From positions 62,001 to 126,000 of the forward strand of contig NZ_FOHU01000010.1 in the NCBI RefSeq assembly GCF_900111615.1: a stretch of DNA of 64,000 bases, written 5' to 3'. A program made the translations under genes and the position numbers. A model generated the notes under the pieces. The model worked only from the letters and a program-made list of their open reading frames with translations, was not told the DNA's origin and made no database searches. This document shows positions 19,219 through 28,440 of this stretch, one piece after another; position 1 is the first letter of the stretch, and each line of letters starts with the position of its first letter. Source of the stretch: Natronincola peptidivorans. GTDB lineage: Bacteria; Bacillota; Clostridia; Peptostreptococcales; Natronincolaceae.

Positions 19219-19329
19219 AAGGTGGAATAGTTCCACCTTGGCCTATCAAATAAAGCCTTGATAGGAAAAACATGTTTGCGTTGTGTGTAGTAGATATATT
19301 CCACACAAAAAGAAAGATTCCTTCTTTTT
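19219..19329. other. Cluster of four hairpins in a divergent spacer
   Basis: AAGGTGGAA/TTCCACCTT (19219-19239), CCTATCAA/TTGATAGG (19242-19265), TTGTGTG/CACACAA (19281-19308) and AAAAAGAA/TTCTTTTT (19307-19329) lie side by side between the methyltransferase gene and the exported protein gene. The last has T-runs and could be a terminator. On the minus strand the set would form the 5' leader of the methyltransferase message. Confidence 0.55.
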
Positions 19330-19458
19330 TTATTAAATCATATATTGCTTCTTTTGGCATATGTTGGTGTATCTGAAAACCCAATAAACTTTGTTAAAAT
19401 ATACATAGTATATATTAATCTCTAAATAGTGCACATATAATTTATTGAGGTGATCAAA

Positions 19459-20469
19459 ATGAGATATAAATTATTGAGGGTTTTATTTTTCTGTTTTATT
19501 CTTTTAACTTTTTTTTATACCTATCAATTTTTTCAAAGGCCTGAGTCAATAGCAACATTTCAATCCTATACTTCCCCTGCTTTAAAAATTAATAAAGAAT
19601 TAATCAATGCTTATCATAGTGATGATTTAGATGTAAAAGCAGAGGCTGAAGGACAGATTATCAAAACTACTCTGTCGACGATATACTATGAAAAGTGGCA
19701 GGAGTTTATTGAATATATAGAGCTACAGCTTTATGAAGAAAATCTACTTCCTCAAGCATCTCAACAATTGGTAGTAGCTTTAAATCTCTCAAAGGATTTA
19801 GCAGTGGTAGTGGTATTTGATGCTGTTGCCGATGATTATATCTATCATAGTAAAATAGAAAATATTGTACCTGTCAATAAAATTGAGTTTATAACGAATC
19901 CATCACATTCTTATAAATCTATGCTAATTTATCAAACATTAGATGAAAAATTTGGTTCTTTCTTTTATGAAGAGTTCCTACAGGTCTATCTTTATCTTTC
20001 TAATGGCTTCAGAAACATCTGGCATAAAACCCTCTATTATGAGGAAATCTACAAAGAGATTTGGGTAGATCCTAAGGCTGATGAGAATCTATGGAATAAA
20101 GTCATCGAGGAAACCATCATTGATTTTATTCAAGATGATCCTCTTACAATCAAAACCTTTACAACTTTAGAGAAATATACCACTCGTTCTCCTCAATATC
20201 CTGATAAGGATAGCTTTACATTGCTTCATACTGATGATTATAAACGTTCTTATTATTGGAGTAACCAGTTCAATACCTTTATCTTAGGAGAGGTTAATAA
20301 GGATGTTTTTCTATCAGATGTTGCTTTGTTAGAAGATATGGAAAGTTCTAGGGAAGCTCTATTTGGTATAAGCAATAGTAATTATAAAATAATTACCTCT
20401 AAAGGAGAGGTACTCTATCTTTCTAAAAATAAATTTCAAGCAATGTTTCAAAGTTTTCTAGAAGAATGA
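19459..20469 (+). CDS. Exported or membrane-anchored protein, unknown function
   Basis: I do not recognise this protein of about 336 residues. One N-terminal hydrophobic segment (LLRVLFFCFILLTFFYTYQFF) without a lipobox or clear signal-peptidase site suggests a membrane anchor with the rest outside the cell. The body is rich in aromatic and acidic residues and has no Cys. The ATG at 19459 has GAGGTGA five bases upstream; the GTG at 19450 overlaps it. It is followed 50 bases later by the tRNA editing gene, so the two may be co-transcribed. Confidence 0.75.
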   Translation: MRYKLLRVLFFCFILLTFFYTYQFFQRPESIATFQSYTSPALKINKELINAYHSDDLDVKAEAEGQIIKTTLSTIYYEKWQEFIEYIELQLYEENLLPQASQQLVVALNLSKDLAVVVVFDAVADDYIYHSKIENIVPVNKIEFITNPSHSYKSMLIYQTLDEKFGSFFYEEFLQVYLYLSNGFRNIWHKTLYYEEIYKEIWVDPKADENLWNKVIEETIIDFIQDDPLTIKTFTTLEKYTTRSPQYPDKDSFTLLHTDDYKRSYYWSNQFNTFILGEVNKDVFLSDVALLEDMESSREALFGISNSNYKIITSKGEVLYLSKNKFQAMFQSFLEE

Positions 20470-20519
20470 TATAATAATAGACAAAATTATAAGCTTAAGT
20501 GATGAGGTGAACAAAAGAA

Positions 20520-21731
20520 ATGAAGACAGATAAACTGTTTTGGCAAGACCCTTATTTAAAAGCCTTTACCACCAACATTGTCTCTATCGAGGTATATGAA
20601 ATGGATCCGTCAAAATCTCTTGTTGTACTAAAGGAAACCGCTTTTTATCCAGAAGGGGGAGGTCAGCCTTGGGATGAAGGAACTATAGGTGAAGCAAATG
20701 TTCATTATGTTTATGAAGAAGAGGATATTATCTATCATGTTGTAGACGCGGTACCCAGCCAAAGAGAAAATGTAGTCTGCAAAGTTAACTGGGAAAGACG
20801 CTTTGATATTATGCAGCAGCATCTAGGTCAACATATATTATCCAGTGTTTTTGAAAAACTATACGATGCCACAACTGTAGGCTTTCACTTAGGGAAGGAA
20901 TACGTAACCATTGATATTGATAAGCCTACCTTAGAAAATGTGGAAGTTGAAGCCATAGAAAGGAAAGCTAATGAGATTATTTATCAAAACATAGAGGTGA
21001 AAACATTATTTCCTACCAAGGAAGAGGTTAAGCAGCTGCCTTTGAGAAAAGCATCTACAGTTACAGAGGGTATACGAATTGTAGAGATTGATTCTTATGA
21101 TTTTTCTCCCTGTGGAGGTACTCATCCTAGTAGAACTGGCGCTGTAGGAATTATAAAAATCCGAAAATGGGAAAAAAATAAGGGGAATACAAGAGTAGAA
21201 TTCCTATGTGGCAAAAGAGCTTCCGAGGATTTTTATTGGAAAAATCAACAGGTCAATGATATAGCCTCGCTATTATCTGTAAAGGATCGCGAAGTCTTTG
21301 AGGCTGTTTCGAGGATCAATCAAGAGAATAGAGAACTTACCAAAAGCATAAGATCCTTTAAAAAGGCCGTTATGGATTATCAGGTAAAGGAACTATATAT
21401 GGAAGCAAAACAAATTAAAGATTATTCTCTCATAATAAAAATGTTTGAAGGAGAAGATTTTAAGGATATTAAGTTTATTGCCTCCTCCTTAAGCCAGTAT
21501 CCTAATACCATATGCTTATTGGCAACTAAAACAGATAAAGCCCAGGTAGTTTTTTCCTGTTCTAAGGATGTGCCGGTTAACATGAATCAGTTATTTAAAG
21601 AGGTTATCTCCCTAATTGATGGTAAAGGCGGCGGGAATGCCACCAGTGCTCAAGGTGGGGGAAGTGATATCAATAATCTAGAAGGATTGCTTCAGGCAGC
21701 AGAAAAAAAAGTAATGATGGAATACATATAA
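20520..21731 (+). CDS. Alanyl-tRNA editing protein AlaX-L, DHHA1 domain
   Basis: A free-standing tRNA editing hydrolase of 403 residues that clears mischarged Ser- (or Gly-) tRNA(Ala) in trans. The tRNA-SAD type Zn ligands are complete: His101 and His105 in HLGQH, and Cys198 and His202 in CGGTH. EGGGQPWD is the conserved N-terminal glycine-rich motif. The C-terminal DHHA1 domain ends with GKGGGNATSAQGGG. GAGGTGA lies upstream of the ATG. The length with a DHHA1 tail matches the long (AlaX-L) class. Confidence 0.93.
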   Translation: MKTDKLFWQDPYLKAFTTNIVSIEVYEMDPSKSLVVLKETAFYPEGGGQPWDEGTIGEANVHYVYEEEDIIYHVVDAVPSQRENVVCKVNWERRFDIMQQHLGQHILSSVFEKLYDATTVGFHLGKEYVTIDIDKPTLENVEVEAIERKANEIIYQNIEVKTLFPTKEEVKQLPLRKASTVTEGIRIVEIDSYDFSPCGGTHPSRTGAVGIIKIRKWEKNKGNTRVEFLCGKRASEDFYWKNQQVNDIASLLSVKDREVFEAVSRINQENRELTKSIRSFKKAVMDYQVKELYMEAKQIKDYSLIIKMFEGEDFKDIKFIASSLSQYPNTICLLATKTDKAQVVFSCSKDVPVNMNQLFKEVISLIDGKGGGNATSAQGGGSDINNLEGLLQAAEKKVMMEYI

Positions 21732-21805
21732 AGTAGATGCTCATGGATTAAAGGTATCCTTATGACTTCTATAAAAATTTGGTGATAAAAAAAGGAGAGC
21801 ATTCT

Positions 21806-22285
21806 ATGAAAAATATTGTTATTGAAATGCTAGAGGAAAGAGGCGTTACCCTAGAAGATATGGCGGAGCTGGTTTTAGATTTACAGAAGGACTATCTACC
21901 TTTAACAATGGAAACTGCCTTAGAAAATGTAGCCAAGGTGTTGCAGAAAAGAGAGGTTCAAAATGCTATTCTTACAGGAATTCAGTTGGATAAACTGGCG
22001 GAAAGCAACTTGCTAGAAGAGCCGCTTTTATCTATTATCAAAAGAGATGATTCTCTATATGGTATTGATGAAATCATGGCATTAAGCATTACTAATATCT
22101 ATGGATCTATTGGTTTTACAAATTTCGGATACTTGGATAAGTTAAAGCCTGGTATTATAGGTAAAATAAATACCCACGAGAATGGGCAGGTAAATACTTT
22201 TTTAGATGATTTAGTTTCTGGCATTATCGCTGCTGCTTGTTCAAGAATAGCTCACGCTGCTGATGATGCTCAAGAAGATGATTAA
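21806..22285 (+). CDS. Phosphatidylglycerophosphatase A family protein (YutG-like)
   Basis: A 159-residue soluble protein of the PgpA family, closest in feel to B. subtilis YutG: LEERGVTLEDMAELVLDLQ, KREVQNAILTGIQLDKLAE, SIGFTNFGYLDKLKPG and FLDDLVSGIIAAACSR. The proteobacterial PgpA dephosphorylates phosphatidylglycerophosphate, but the short soluble Firmicute members have not been clearly assigned, so the substrate is uncertain. The ATG at 21806 follows AAAGGAGAG. It ends an apparent three-gene run and is followed by a terminator. Confidence 0.85.
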   Translation: MKNIVIEMLEERGVTLEDMAELVLDLQKDYLPLTMETALENVAKVLQKREVQNAILTGIQLDKLAESNLLEEPLLSIIKRDDSLYGIDEIMALSITNIYGSIGFTNFGYLDKLKPGIIGKINTHENGQVNTFLDDLVSGIIAAACSRIAHAADDAQEDD

Positions 22286-22304
22286 TTAATAGTAAAAATA
22301 CAGT

Positions 22305-22356
22305 GAGCTATAATTCAGAGAGAGTTGTACTTCCTCTAAGTTATAGCTCTTTTTTA
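22305..22356 (+). terminator. Terminator after the YutG-like gene
   Basis: GAGCTATAA / TTATAGCTC with a smaller inner stem, followed by six T's. Confidence 0.85.
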
Positions 22357-22395
22357 TCTATTTTTTTTCTTAAGATAAAAGCCCTTCACCTCTAT

Positions 22396-22444
22396 TGATT
22401 ACTTCGGTGAGACTTTTGTAATCAGATGGAGTAACGCCTCCATC
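22396..22444. other. Two adjacent hairpins downstream of the helicase gene
   Basis: TGATTAC/GTAATCA (22396-22424) directly abuts GATGGAG/CTCCATC (22425-22444). They lie 43 bases past the DEAD-box helicase stop on the minus strand. There is no strong T-run, so they are more likely mRNA 3' structure than a simple terminator. The same bases also encode a 28-codon reading frame (22370-22456, minus) without a ribosome binding site. Confidence 0.5.
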
Positions 22445-22486
22445 CAATTCTCCCATATTGCAGCTTGCAAGAACCAAACTATAGCT

Positions 22487-24073
22487 TTATTTTTTGTTAG
22501 CCGGCTCCATATTTATTTTTCTTCCTTTGATTCGGTTCTTGTTCATGGCCTGTAACACTTTGTTAGCAAATTTTTGCGGCACTTCAACAAAGGTAAATTT
22601 GTCAAACATATCAATAAGCCCCACCATGTTGCCATCTATTCCAGCCTCACCGGTGATAGCACCTAATATATGGCCAGGGTTAACACCATGTTTTTTACCT
22701 ATGTTTAAGAACATTCTAACCATACCAGCTTCTGCTCCTGTATCTTTAGAAGCAACATCTTCAGCAGCTTCAATAGCCTCTGCTTCATTTTTGTTGATCA
22801 TCAATTTCATTAAAGCGGCTGCTATATCTATGGAGCTATAATCCTCTGATAGCTTTTCCACAAAAGTGGTATATTCAGCTATTCCACCCTTTTCTATGGT
22901 AGTTACAATATTACTTGCAATTGTTTCTCTTTGTTTTTCAGCAATATCATTTACTGTTGGTAAATTCTTTCTTTTAATTTTAGTTTTTGCATAAACCTCT
23001 AACGCCTTTAGTGTTCTAATCTGTCTTCCAGCTACAAAAGTATAGGCTAACCCTAACTTTCCAGCTCTACCAGTTCTACCAATTCTGTGAACATAGTATT
23101 CGAAATCCTCTGGGATATCATAATTGATTACCAGCTCAACATCATCTACATCAATACCTCTAGCTGCTACATCTGTGGCTACCAATAAATCAATGGTTCC
23201 ATCTCTAAACTTCCTCATTACTCTATCTCTCTGACTTTGTTTAAGATCTCCATGTAGTCCTTCCACTGAATATCCACGGCTTTGAAGATTTTCAACCAAT
23301 TCATCTACACCTTTTTTAGTTCGACAGAATATAATCCCTAGATCACTTTCCTCCATATCTAAAACCCTGCAAAGTGCATCTAGCTTTTCGTGATTTCTTA
23401 CTTCAAAATAGTATTGGGCAATTTGAGGAACAGTTAATTCCTTATGTACTACTTTTATTTTCTCAGGCTTTTTCATGTATTTCCTTGCTATGCTTTCAAT
23501 TTCTCTAGGCATAGTGGCTGAGAACATAGCTGTTTGACGTTCATTAGGAGTATTCTCTAAAATGGTTTCAATGTCCTCCAAAAATCCCATGTCCAGCATT
23601 TGATCTGCTTCATCCAATACAACACCTATCACCTTATCAAGTTTAAGGGTCTTTCTTCGGATGTGATCAAGAAGTCTGCCAGGTGTTCCTACAACAATCT
23701 GTACTCCTTGCTTTAAAGCTTTTATTTGTCTATCGATAGGTTGTCCTCCATAGATGGCTAATGATTTCATGCCATGTACATAGGTGGAAAACTTCCTAAG
23801 CTCATCTGCTACCTGCATTGACAGCTCTCTAGTAGGAGCAAGTATTAATACTTGAACTGCCTTATTTTTTGCGTCAACCTTTTCAATCATTGGTATGCCA
23901 AAAGCTGCAGTTTTTCCTGTTCCTGTTTGAGCTTGACCTATAATGTCCTTGCCTAAGTATAATTTAGGAAGGGCCTGAGCTTGAATAGGTGTAGGAGCTT
24001 CAAAGCCTAATTCCTCAATTGTCTTAAGAATGTCTGGGTTAATGTTTAAATCTTTAAATGTAATAGTTTTCAT
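22487..24073 (-). CDS. DEAD-box ATP-dependent RNA helicase (CshA/DeaD group)
   Basis: A cytoplasmic RNA helicase of 528 residues, likely active in ribosome assembly and RNA decay and often cold-induced. Q motif FEAPTPIQ, motif I AQTGTGKT, motif II DEAD, motif III SAT and motif VI HRIGRTGR are all present. The C-terminal part (about 430-520) looks like the DbpA/CshA RNA-binding fold and ends basic (NKNRIKGRKINMEPANKK). AGGAGAG precedes the ATG. The upstream spacer of about 220 bases would allow a long 5' leader, as seen for cold-shock helicases. Confidence 0.95.
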   Translation of the reverse strand: MKTITFKDLNINPDILKTIEELGFEAPTPIQAQALPKLYLGKDIIGQAQTGTGKTAAFGIPMIEKVDAKNKAVQVLILAPTRELSMQVADELRKFSTYVHGMKSLAIYGGQPIDRQIKALKQGVQIVVGTPGRLLDHIRRKTLKLDKVIGVVLDEADQMLDMGFLEDIETILENTPNERQTAMFSATMPREIESIARKYMKKPEKIKVVHKELTVPQIAQYYFEVRNHEKLDALCRVLDMEESDLGIIFCRTKKGVDELVENLQSRGYSVEGLHGDLKQSQRDRVMRKFRDGTIDLLVATDVAARGIDVDDVELVINYDIPEDFEYYVHRIGRTGRAGKLGLAYTFVAGRQIRTLKALEVYAKTKIKRKNLPTVNDIAEKQRETIASNIVTTIEKGGIAEYTTFVEKLSEDYSSIDIAAALMKLMINKNEAEAIEAAEDVASKDTGAEAGMVRMFLNIGKKHGVNPGHILGAITGEAGIDGNMVGLIDMFDKFTFVEVPQKFANKVLQAMNKNRIKGRKINMEPANKK

Positions 24074-24252
24074 TTCATCTCTCCTGATTTTGTTTTTTAC
24101 TGATACATTATATCCTTTTTACCTGATTATGTAAATAACAAATTCACTACTTATTTTTCTATGATTCTGCAAACATTATACGTAAAAGTTATCATTTACT
24201 TAATGTATGTAAGCTTTGTATAGTACATTATAAATTTTTAACATGCTGTATT

Positions 24253-24281
24253 AAAAAGCACTCCCTATTAAGATTTAGGGA
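24253..24281 (-). terminator. Terminator of the germination receptor operon
   Basis: On the minus strand TCCCTA pairs with TAGGGA across eight bases, then GTGC and TTTTT follow. It lies 15 bases past the C-subunit stop. Confidence 0.7.
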
Positions 24282-24295
24282 TTTGTAACTGTTCT

Positions 24296-25528
24296 TTATT
24301 TTGTTAACCCCATTAATCGAATGTTTGCTTCTGCTTTAACTTCTACCTCAATATTAGGAAAGATATCATGCCAATTCTCTTGTATTTCTTCCCATAATCT
24401 CGGTTCATATCTCTGCAGTGCCACATTGAAATGAAATATATCCGCTCCAAATGTCTCTTGCACATGGTGGATCGTATCGTAAATCTCCTTTTCCAGCTTC
24501 CTAGCAATTTTTTCTTCTACCTTTTTTTTGAAGCTTCTATCAAAAATATTATGAAACTGTCCTCGATACTCTTCCACCAGATTAAAGGTTCCTTCAACCT
24601 CAATCTCCATAACGATGCTGCCCTCAGTCACTCTTGGTATTACATTTGTCTTTCCCTCCGTGATTTCCACCACCACTAATTCATCTGGATTATGGGGGGA
24701 CGACACTACCTCTATCCCCCCAAGCACTGCATCCCTGACCCATTTTGTATAGTTAGTATCCAGTTCCCCCAGCCACCCTATCATTTCATCTCCTTTAAAT
24801 ACTGCGGCACCAGCATACTTTATCTCGTCCTTTGTTGCAATAATTCTTGGAAGTACAAAATCCAGCTCATTATGAAGACTTTTTGATACTTCCCCCAAGT
24901 CTGTCTTGTGAGGCATTCTTGAGGTTTTAGATGCATTTAAGGGTAATTTATCAAGATACAGGCTTGTATAATCATCTATTCTAGGGCTGACATCTAATAT
25001 GCTTTTAGCATCAAGGGGTGTAACAAATACCTTTGTTCTTCTTCTCATTTCATGATCTCTTAGAAACATATCTAGCACCTCAATAATTCCATCTCTAGCT
25101 ACTTCCTCACTGATGACTATGACCTTCAAATGCTCATAAAAAGGTGGGTAGTTCAGTCTCGTAGAAAACTGCCTATTGACTTCAAAAAAATTATTTCCTT
25201 CTATCGTTAAATCCCAGGTTCTATCTACAGCGCCTGGGGCCCCTCCTCCTGCTTCGGGTCTTGCAATAGCCTCTGGTATAACAGGAATCTGGATGGTATA
25301 AGCATATTTAGGTTGCCCTTCATGCAGTTTCATCCTCTCTAAATCTCTTTCGCTGAGGTACTCCTCCAGATCCTCTTGTCCCCTAGGTAATGGATTGGTT
25401 TTATCAATGGCAACTCCTAGTACATATCCTCTTCGTTCTACCTCCATATAATCCCAGCAGGCTGTGACAAAAACCAATGTTATAAGGGATAGGACTAAAA
25501 GTATAAGGATGGTTTTTATTCCTTTCAT
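24296..25528 (-). CDS. Spore germination receptor C subunit (Ger(x)C lipoprotein)
   Basis: The C subunit of a nutrient germinant receptor is a lipoprotein on the outer face of the spore inner membrane. The signal LLVLSLITLVFVTAC carries a lipobox with the lipid Cys at about 23. VERRGYVLGVAIDK and the later three-domain GerAC architecture fit, and the length of 410 is normal. The start overlaps the stop of the B subunit by four bases (ATGA), indicating translational coupling. The A-B-C order on the minus strand is the classic tricistronic form. Confidence 0.93.
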   Translation of the reverse strand: MKGIKTILILLVLSLITLVFVTACWDYMEVERRGYVLGVAIDKTNPLPRGQEDLEEYLSERDLERMKLHEGQPKYAYTIQIPVIPEAIARPEAGGGAPGAVDRTWDLTIEGNNFFEVNRQFSTRLNYPPFYEHLKVIVISEEVARDGIIEVLDMFLRDHEMRRRTKVFVTPLDAKSILDVSPRIDDYTSLYLDKLPLNASKTSRMPHKTDLGEVSKSLHNELDFVLPRIIATKDEIKYAGAAVFKGDEMIGWLGELDTNYTKWVRDAVLGGIEVVSSPHNPDELVVVEITEGKTNVIPRVTEGSIVMEIEVEGTFNLVEEYRGQFHNIFDRSFKKKVEEKIARKLEKEIYDTIHHVQETFGADIFHFNVALQRYEPRLWEEIQENWHDIFPNIEVEVKAEANIRLMGLTK

Positions 25529-26643
25529 GAAGGGCGTCTTCTCCTTTCCTTGATAAAAGTTGCAATGACAATCAAAGGCAGCGCTGCAAAGCTTAGTATT
25601 TTAGCCAGCTCATTTGTAAGCATTAAATAGTAATGAACCTCCACTGTGTTTTGAGGAATCAGTGCTGCTATAAAAAGGATTGGTAAATGACCATAAAGCA
25701 CCATCTTTTCCCTTTTAGTATTCAATAATGCTTTCATATTTAAAAATGAAGAAAAGAAATAGGTGACTATGGTGGTGAAAGTAATGGGAATCCATACTGC
25801 CATAAAAAGACTTTCTGCCCGCTCAAACATCTCAACCTGTAGTTGAATGGTCTTGGATAGACTTAAGGTGGGAAACAAAAGCTCTTGGATTTCTCTACTA
25901 CCAAAAACCATGATACACATTAGAACAATAGCCATATAGACGACTCCAACAATTAAGATGCCAATAGTAATCCATTTTTTCACCGCCTTTTTTATTTGAA
26001 AATATGGCATAATATAACCGATTGTTCCTACCCCTAAAAAAGGATGTACAATTTCTAAAAACCCCCGAAATACAGGCTTTGGCCCTCCATAGAAAACCGG
26101 CATCAAATTCTTTGTATCTGCATTGGTTAGAGCCAATAAAATCAATAATGCAACAAAAACCAATGTAAAAGGGAGAATGATATCAAGAACAATAGCGATA
26201 GCTTTTACCCCTTGGCTTACACAATAGAAGGAAATGAGAAGCATTAGGGTAATAATAACCCATAATGGCGTGGTGTCCAATAAAAATAATTTGATGTTAT
26301 CAGCAAAGGACCTTAAAGACATGCTTATGGATAGGCCCACATAAAGGGCTATACCCATCATAATCATTTTTCCAAACACCTTCCCTAGAACCACCTCAGC
26401 AATCTGAGATATGTTTAGCTTAGGGTATATAGTCCCTAACCAATAAAAGGCAAAGCCAGTTAAAAAAGCTAGTATGGTTGCCAATATTACTGACATCCAT
26501 CCATCATTTTCAGCGTATTGCACAATATCTCTAGGTAGTGTTAGGAGTCTGACCCCCACCATCCCATGTATTACAAAGGCTAACATATTTATACTGTCTA
26601 GCTGCTCTTTCATTTTATACATCTCGTATTTACTCTCCTTCAT
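25525..26643 (-). CDS. Spore germination receptor B subunit (GerAB-type permease)
   Basis: The B subunit is an amino-acid/polyamine/organocation-type integral membrane protein that carries the germinant site. The 372-residue sequence shows about ten hydrophobic helices, starting after MYKMKEQLDSINMLAFVIHGMVGVRLLTLP. It overlaps the A subunit gene by 14 bases and the C subunit gene by four. The germinant cannot be read from the sequence. Confidence 0.93.
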   Translation of the reverse strand: MKESKYEMYKMKEQLDSINMLAFVIHGMVGVRLLTLPRDIVQYAENDGWMSVILATILAFLTGFAFYWLGTIYPKLNISQIAEVVLGKVFGKMIMMGIALYVGLSISMSLRSFADNIKLFLLDTTPLWVIITLMLLISFYCVSQGVKAIAIVLDIILPFTLVFVALLILLALTNADTKNLMPVFYGGPKPVFRGFLEIVHPFLGVGTIGYIMPYFQIKKAVKKWITIGILIVGVVYMAIVLMCIMVFGSREIQELLFPTLSLSKTIQLQVEMFERAESLFMAVWIPITFTTIVTYFFSSFLNMKALLNTKREKMVLYGHLPILFIAALIPQNTVEVHYYLMLTNELAKILSFAALPLIVIATFIKERRRRPS

Positions 26644-28198
26644 TTTCTGTATCTTCTTTCTCCTCCTTTAAGGATGGTGGTATTTCTTCCATCAGCCATA
26701 CTGGTGCTTTAAATAGGGTATCCTTAAGATTGCCTAAACGATAAGGAGAGAAATCAGCCAAGTAGCGAACACTGAAGCTATCAATGGAAGCTAAATGGAT
26801 CACGACAATGATCCAAAAGGTTACGATGCCATACAATCCCCATACAGCTCCTCCTACGATAAAATACAGCCTTAAAAATCTATTGGTTAAAGAAAATGTG
26901 TAGTTAGGCAGTACAAAGGAGGTGATGGCAGTGAGGGCTACAATAATTACTACAATTGGACTGACTAGTCCCGCCTGCACCACCGCCTGACCAATAACCA
27001 AACCTCCAACGATGCCTATGGTTTGTCCTACTGGTTTAGGTAATCTTACGGACGCCTCCAATAAAGCCTCAAGTGTAAACTCCATAAAAAGTATTTCAAC
27101 TAAAAATGGAAAGGGTAATCCCACCCGTGTACCTGTAATATACAATACTAACGGTGTAGGCAGCATCCCAGGATGATAGGCCGTCAGAGCAATATACAGC
27201 CCCGGCAGAGTGGTAGCGAAGAAATAACTGATGTAGCGCATCATCCTTATGAAGGAGGTAATAATAGCTCTTTCAAAATAATCATCTGCACTATTTAAGA
27301 ACATAGCGAAGGTTGCAGGAGCTACCAAAACAAAAGGGGTACCGTCTACTATAATGGCTACCCGCCCCTCTAGTATGCTTCCCACCACTTTATCTGGTCT
27401 TTCTGTAGCCAACATTTGAGGAAAGATGGTCCATTTGTAATTTTCTATCAGTTGCTCTACATTTGCACTGGAGGTGATTCTATCTACCTTTATCTTTTTT
27501 ATCCGATTTTTAATTTCATCAACAATTGTAGACTCTGCTGTACCCCTTAGATAAACAACGGCTACATCTGTTGCTGTTGTTTTTCCTAGTTGATAAAATT
27601 CTACAGAGAGATTTTGATCCCTGATCCTTTTTCTTATCAAAGAGATATTGCCCTTCAGTCCTTCAATAAAGCTTTCCCTTGGGCCCCTCAAGGTTTGTTC
27701 TGTATTAGCTTCTTCTACTTCCCTTGCTTCTACACCCTTACTGTTTATGATTAATGCTTCCTTACTACCCTCTACTAATAATAATGTATCTCCTGTCAAT
27801 AATGCATGAATCACCGTTTCAAAGTTGTCTGTCTTTTCTATATCGGAAACCGTCAAAATCTTTTCTTCCAAAACTGTCACTATTTCTTCTTCTTTAGAGT
27901 ATAAAAACCTTTCTCTCATTAAAGACTTTAGCACTTGATTATTGACGATTTCTTCGTTAATCATGCCATCAACATAAATAATTGTCATTCTAGTAGACCT
28001 CTGTCCTACTAGGATTTTTTTATAAATAATATCTTGACTATGTTTTAGTGTGAATTGTAAATATTCAAGATTTCTCTCCAAGCTTTCATTTAAATAAACC
28101 TCTGTAGTATTGCCCGGTTCTTCTACAGGTTGGATTGTATTTTCATTGATATTGATTATTTTTTTAGGCTTCTTTATTGGTTTTTTAGGTGGCTTCAT
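26630..28198 (-). CDS. Spore germination receptor A subunit (GerA family)
   Basis: The A subunit combines a soluble N-terminal domain (to about 290) with a membrane part containing [36 protein letters not shown]-like features; here [12 protein letters not shown] and [15 protein letters not shown]. The N-terminus is Lys/Pro-rich ([14 protein letters not shown]). I choose the ATG at 28198 because AAAGGA lies six bases upstream; the frame could begin 7 residues earlier. It is first in the operon. The promoter would lie in the 220 bases between it and the IS110 gene; a sigma-G type is expected but none was recognised. Confidence 0.93.
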   Translation of the reverse strand: [522 protein letters not shown]

Positions 28199-28401
28199 GA
28201 TAATCCTTTCGCCCATCATTTTTACTTTATTATGTGCAAAATCCTATGAAAAATAACTAGATAACCATATAAACTATTTAAATGGTCAATACTATAGTTA
28301 GGAGACTAACTATATGAAGTCAAGTATCTTTTTATGATTTTTAGAAGTTCTGAAGAAAATAATTTACGAGACAATCTAACTCAAAAAAGCGCATGACAAA
28401 T

Positions 28402-28420
28402 AGAGCAACCCAGTTGCTCT
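28402..28420 (-). terminator. Hairpin downstream of the IS110 transposase
   Basis: AGAGCAAC / GTTGCTCT with loop of three, 21 bases past the transposase stop, followed on the minus strand by ATTTG. It could end the transposase message or mark the element's end. Confidence 0.55.
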
Positions 28421-28440
28421 GAAAAAAATACGAGGTTACA

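Noticed and set aside
19202-19384. 60-codon minus-strand frame upstream of the methyltransferase gene
   Set aside because: It runs through the hairpin cluster and has no ribosome binding site.
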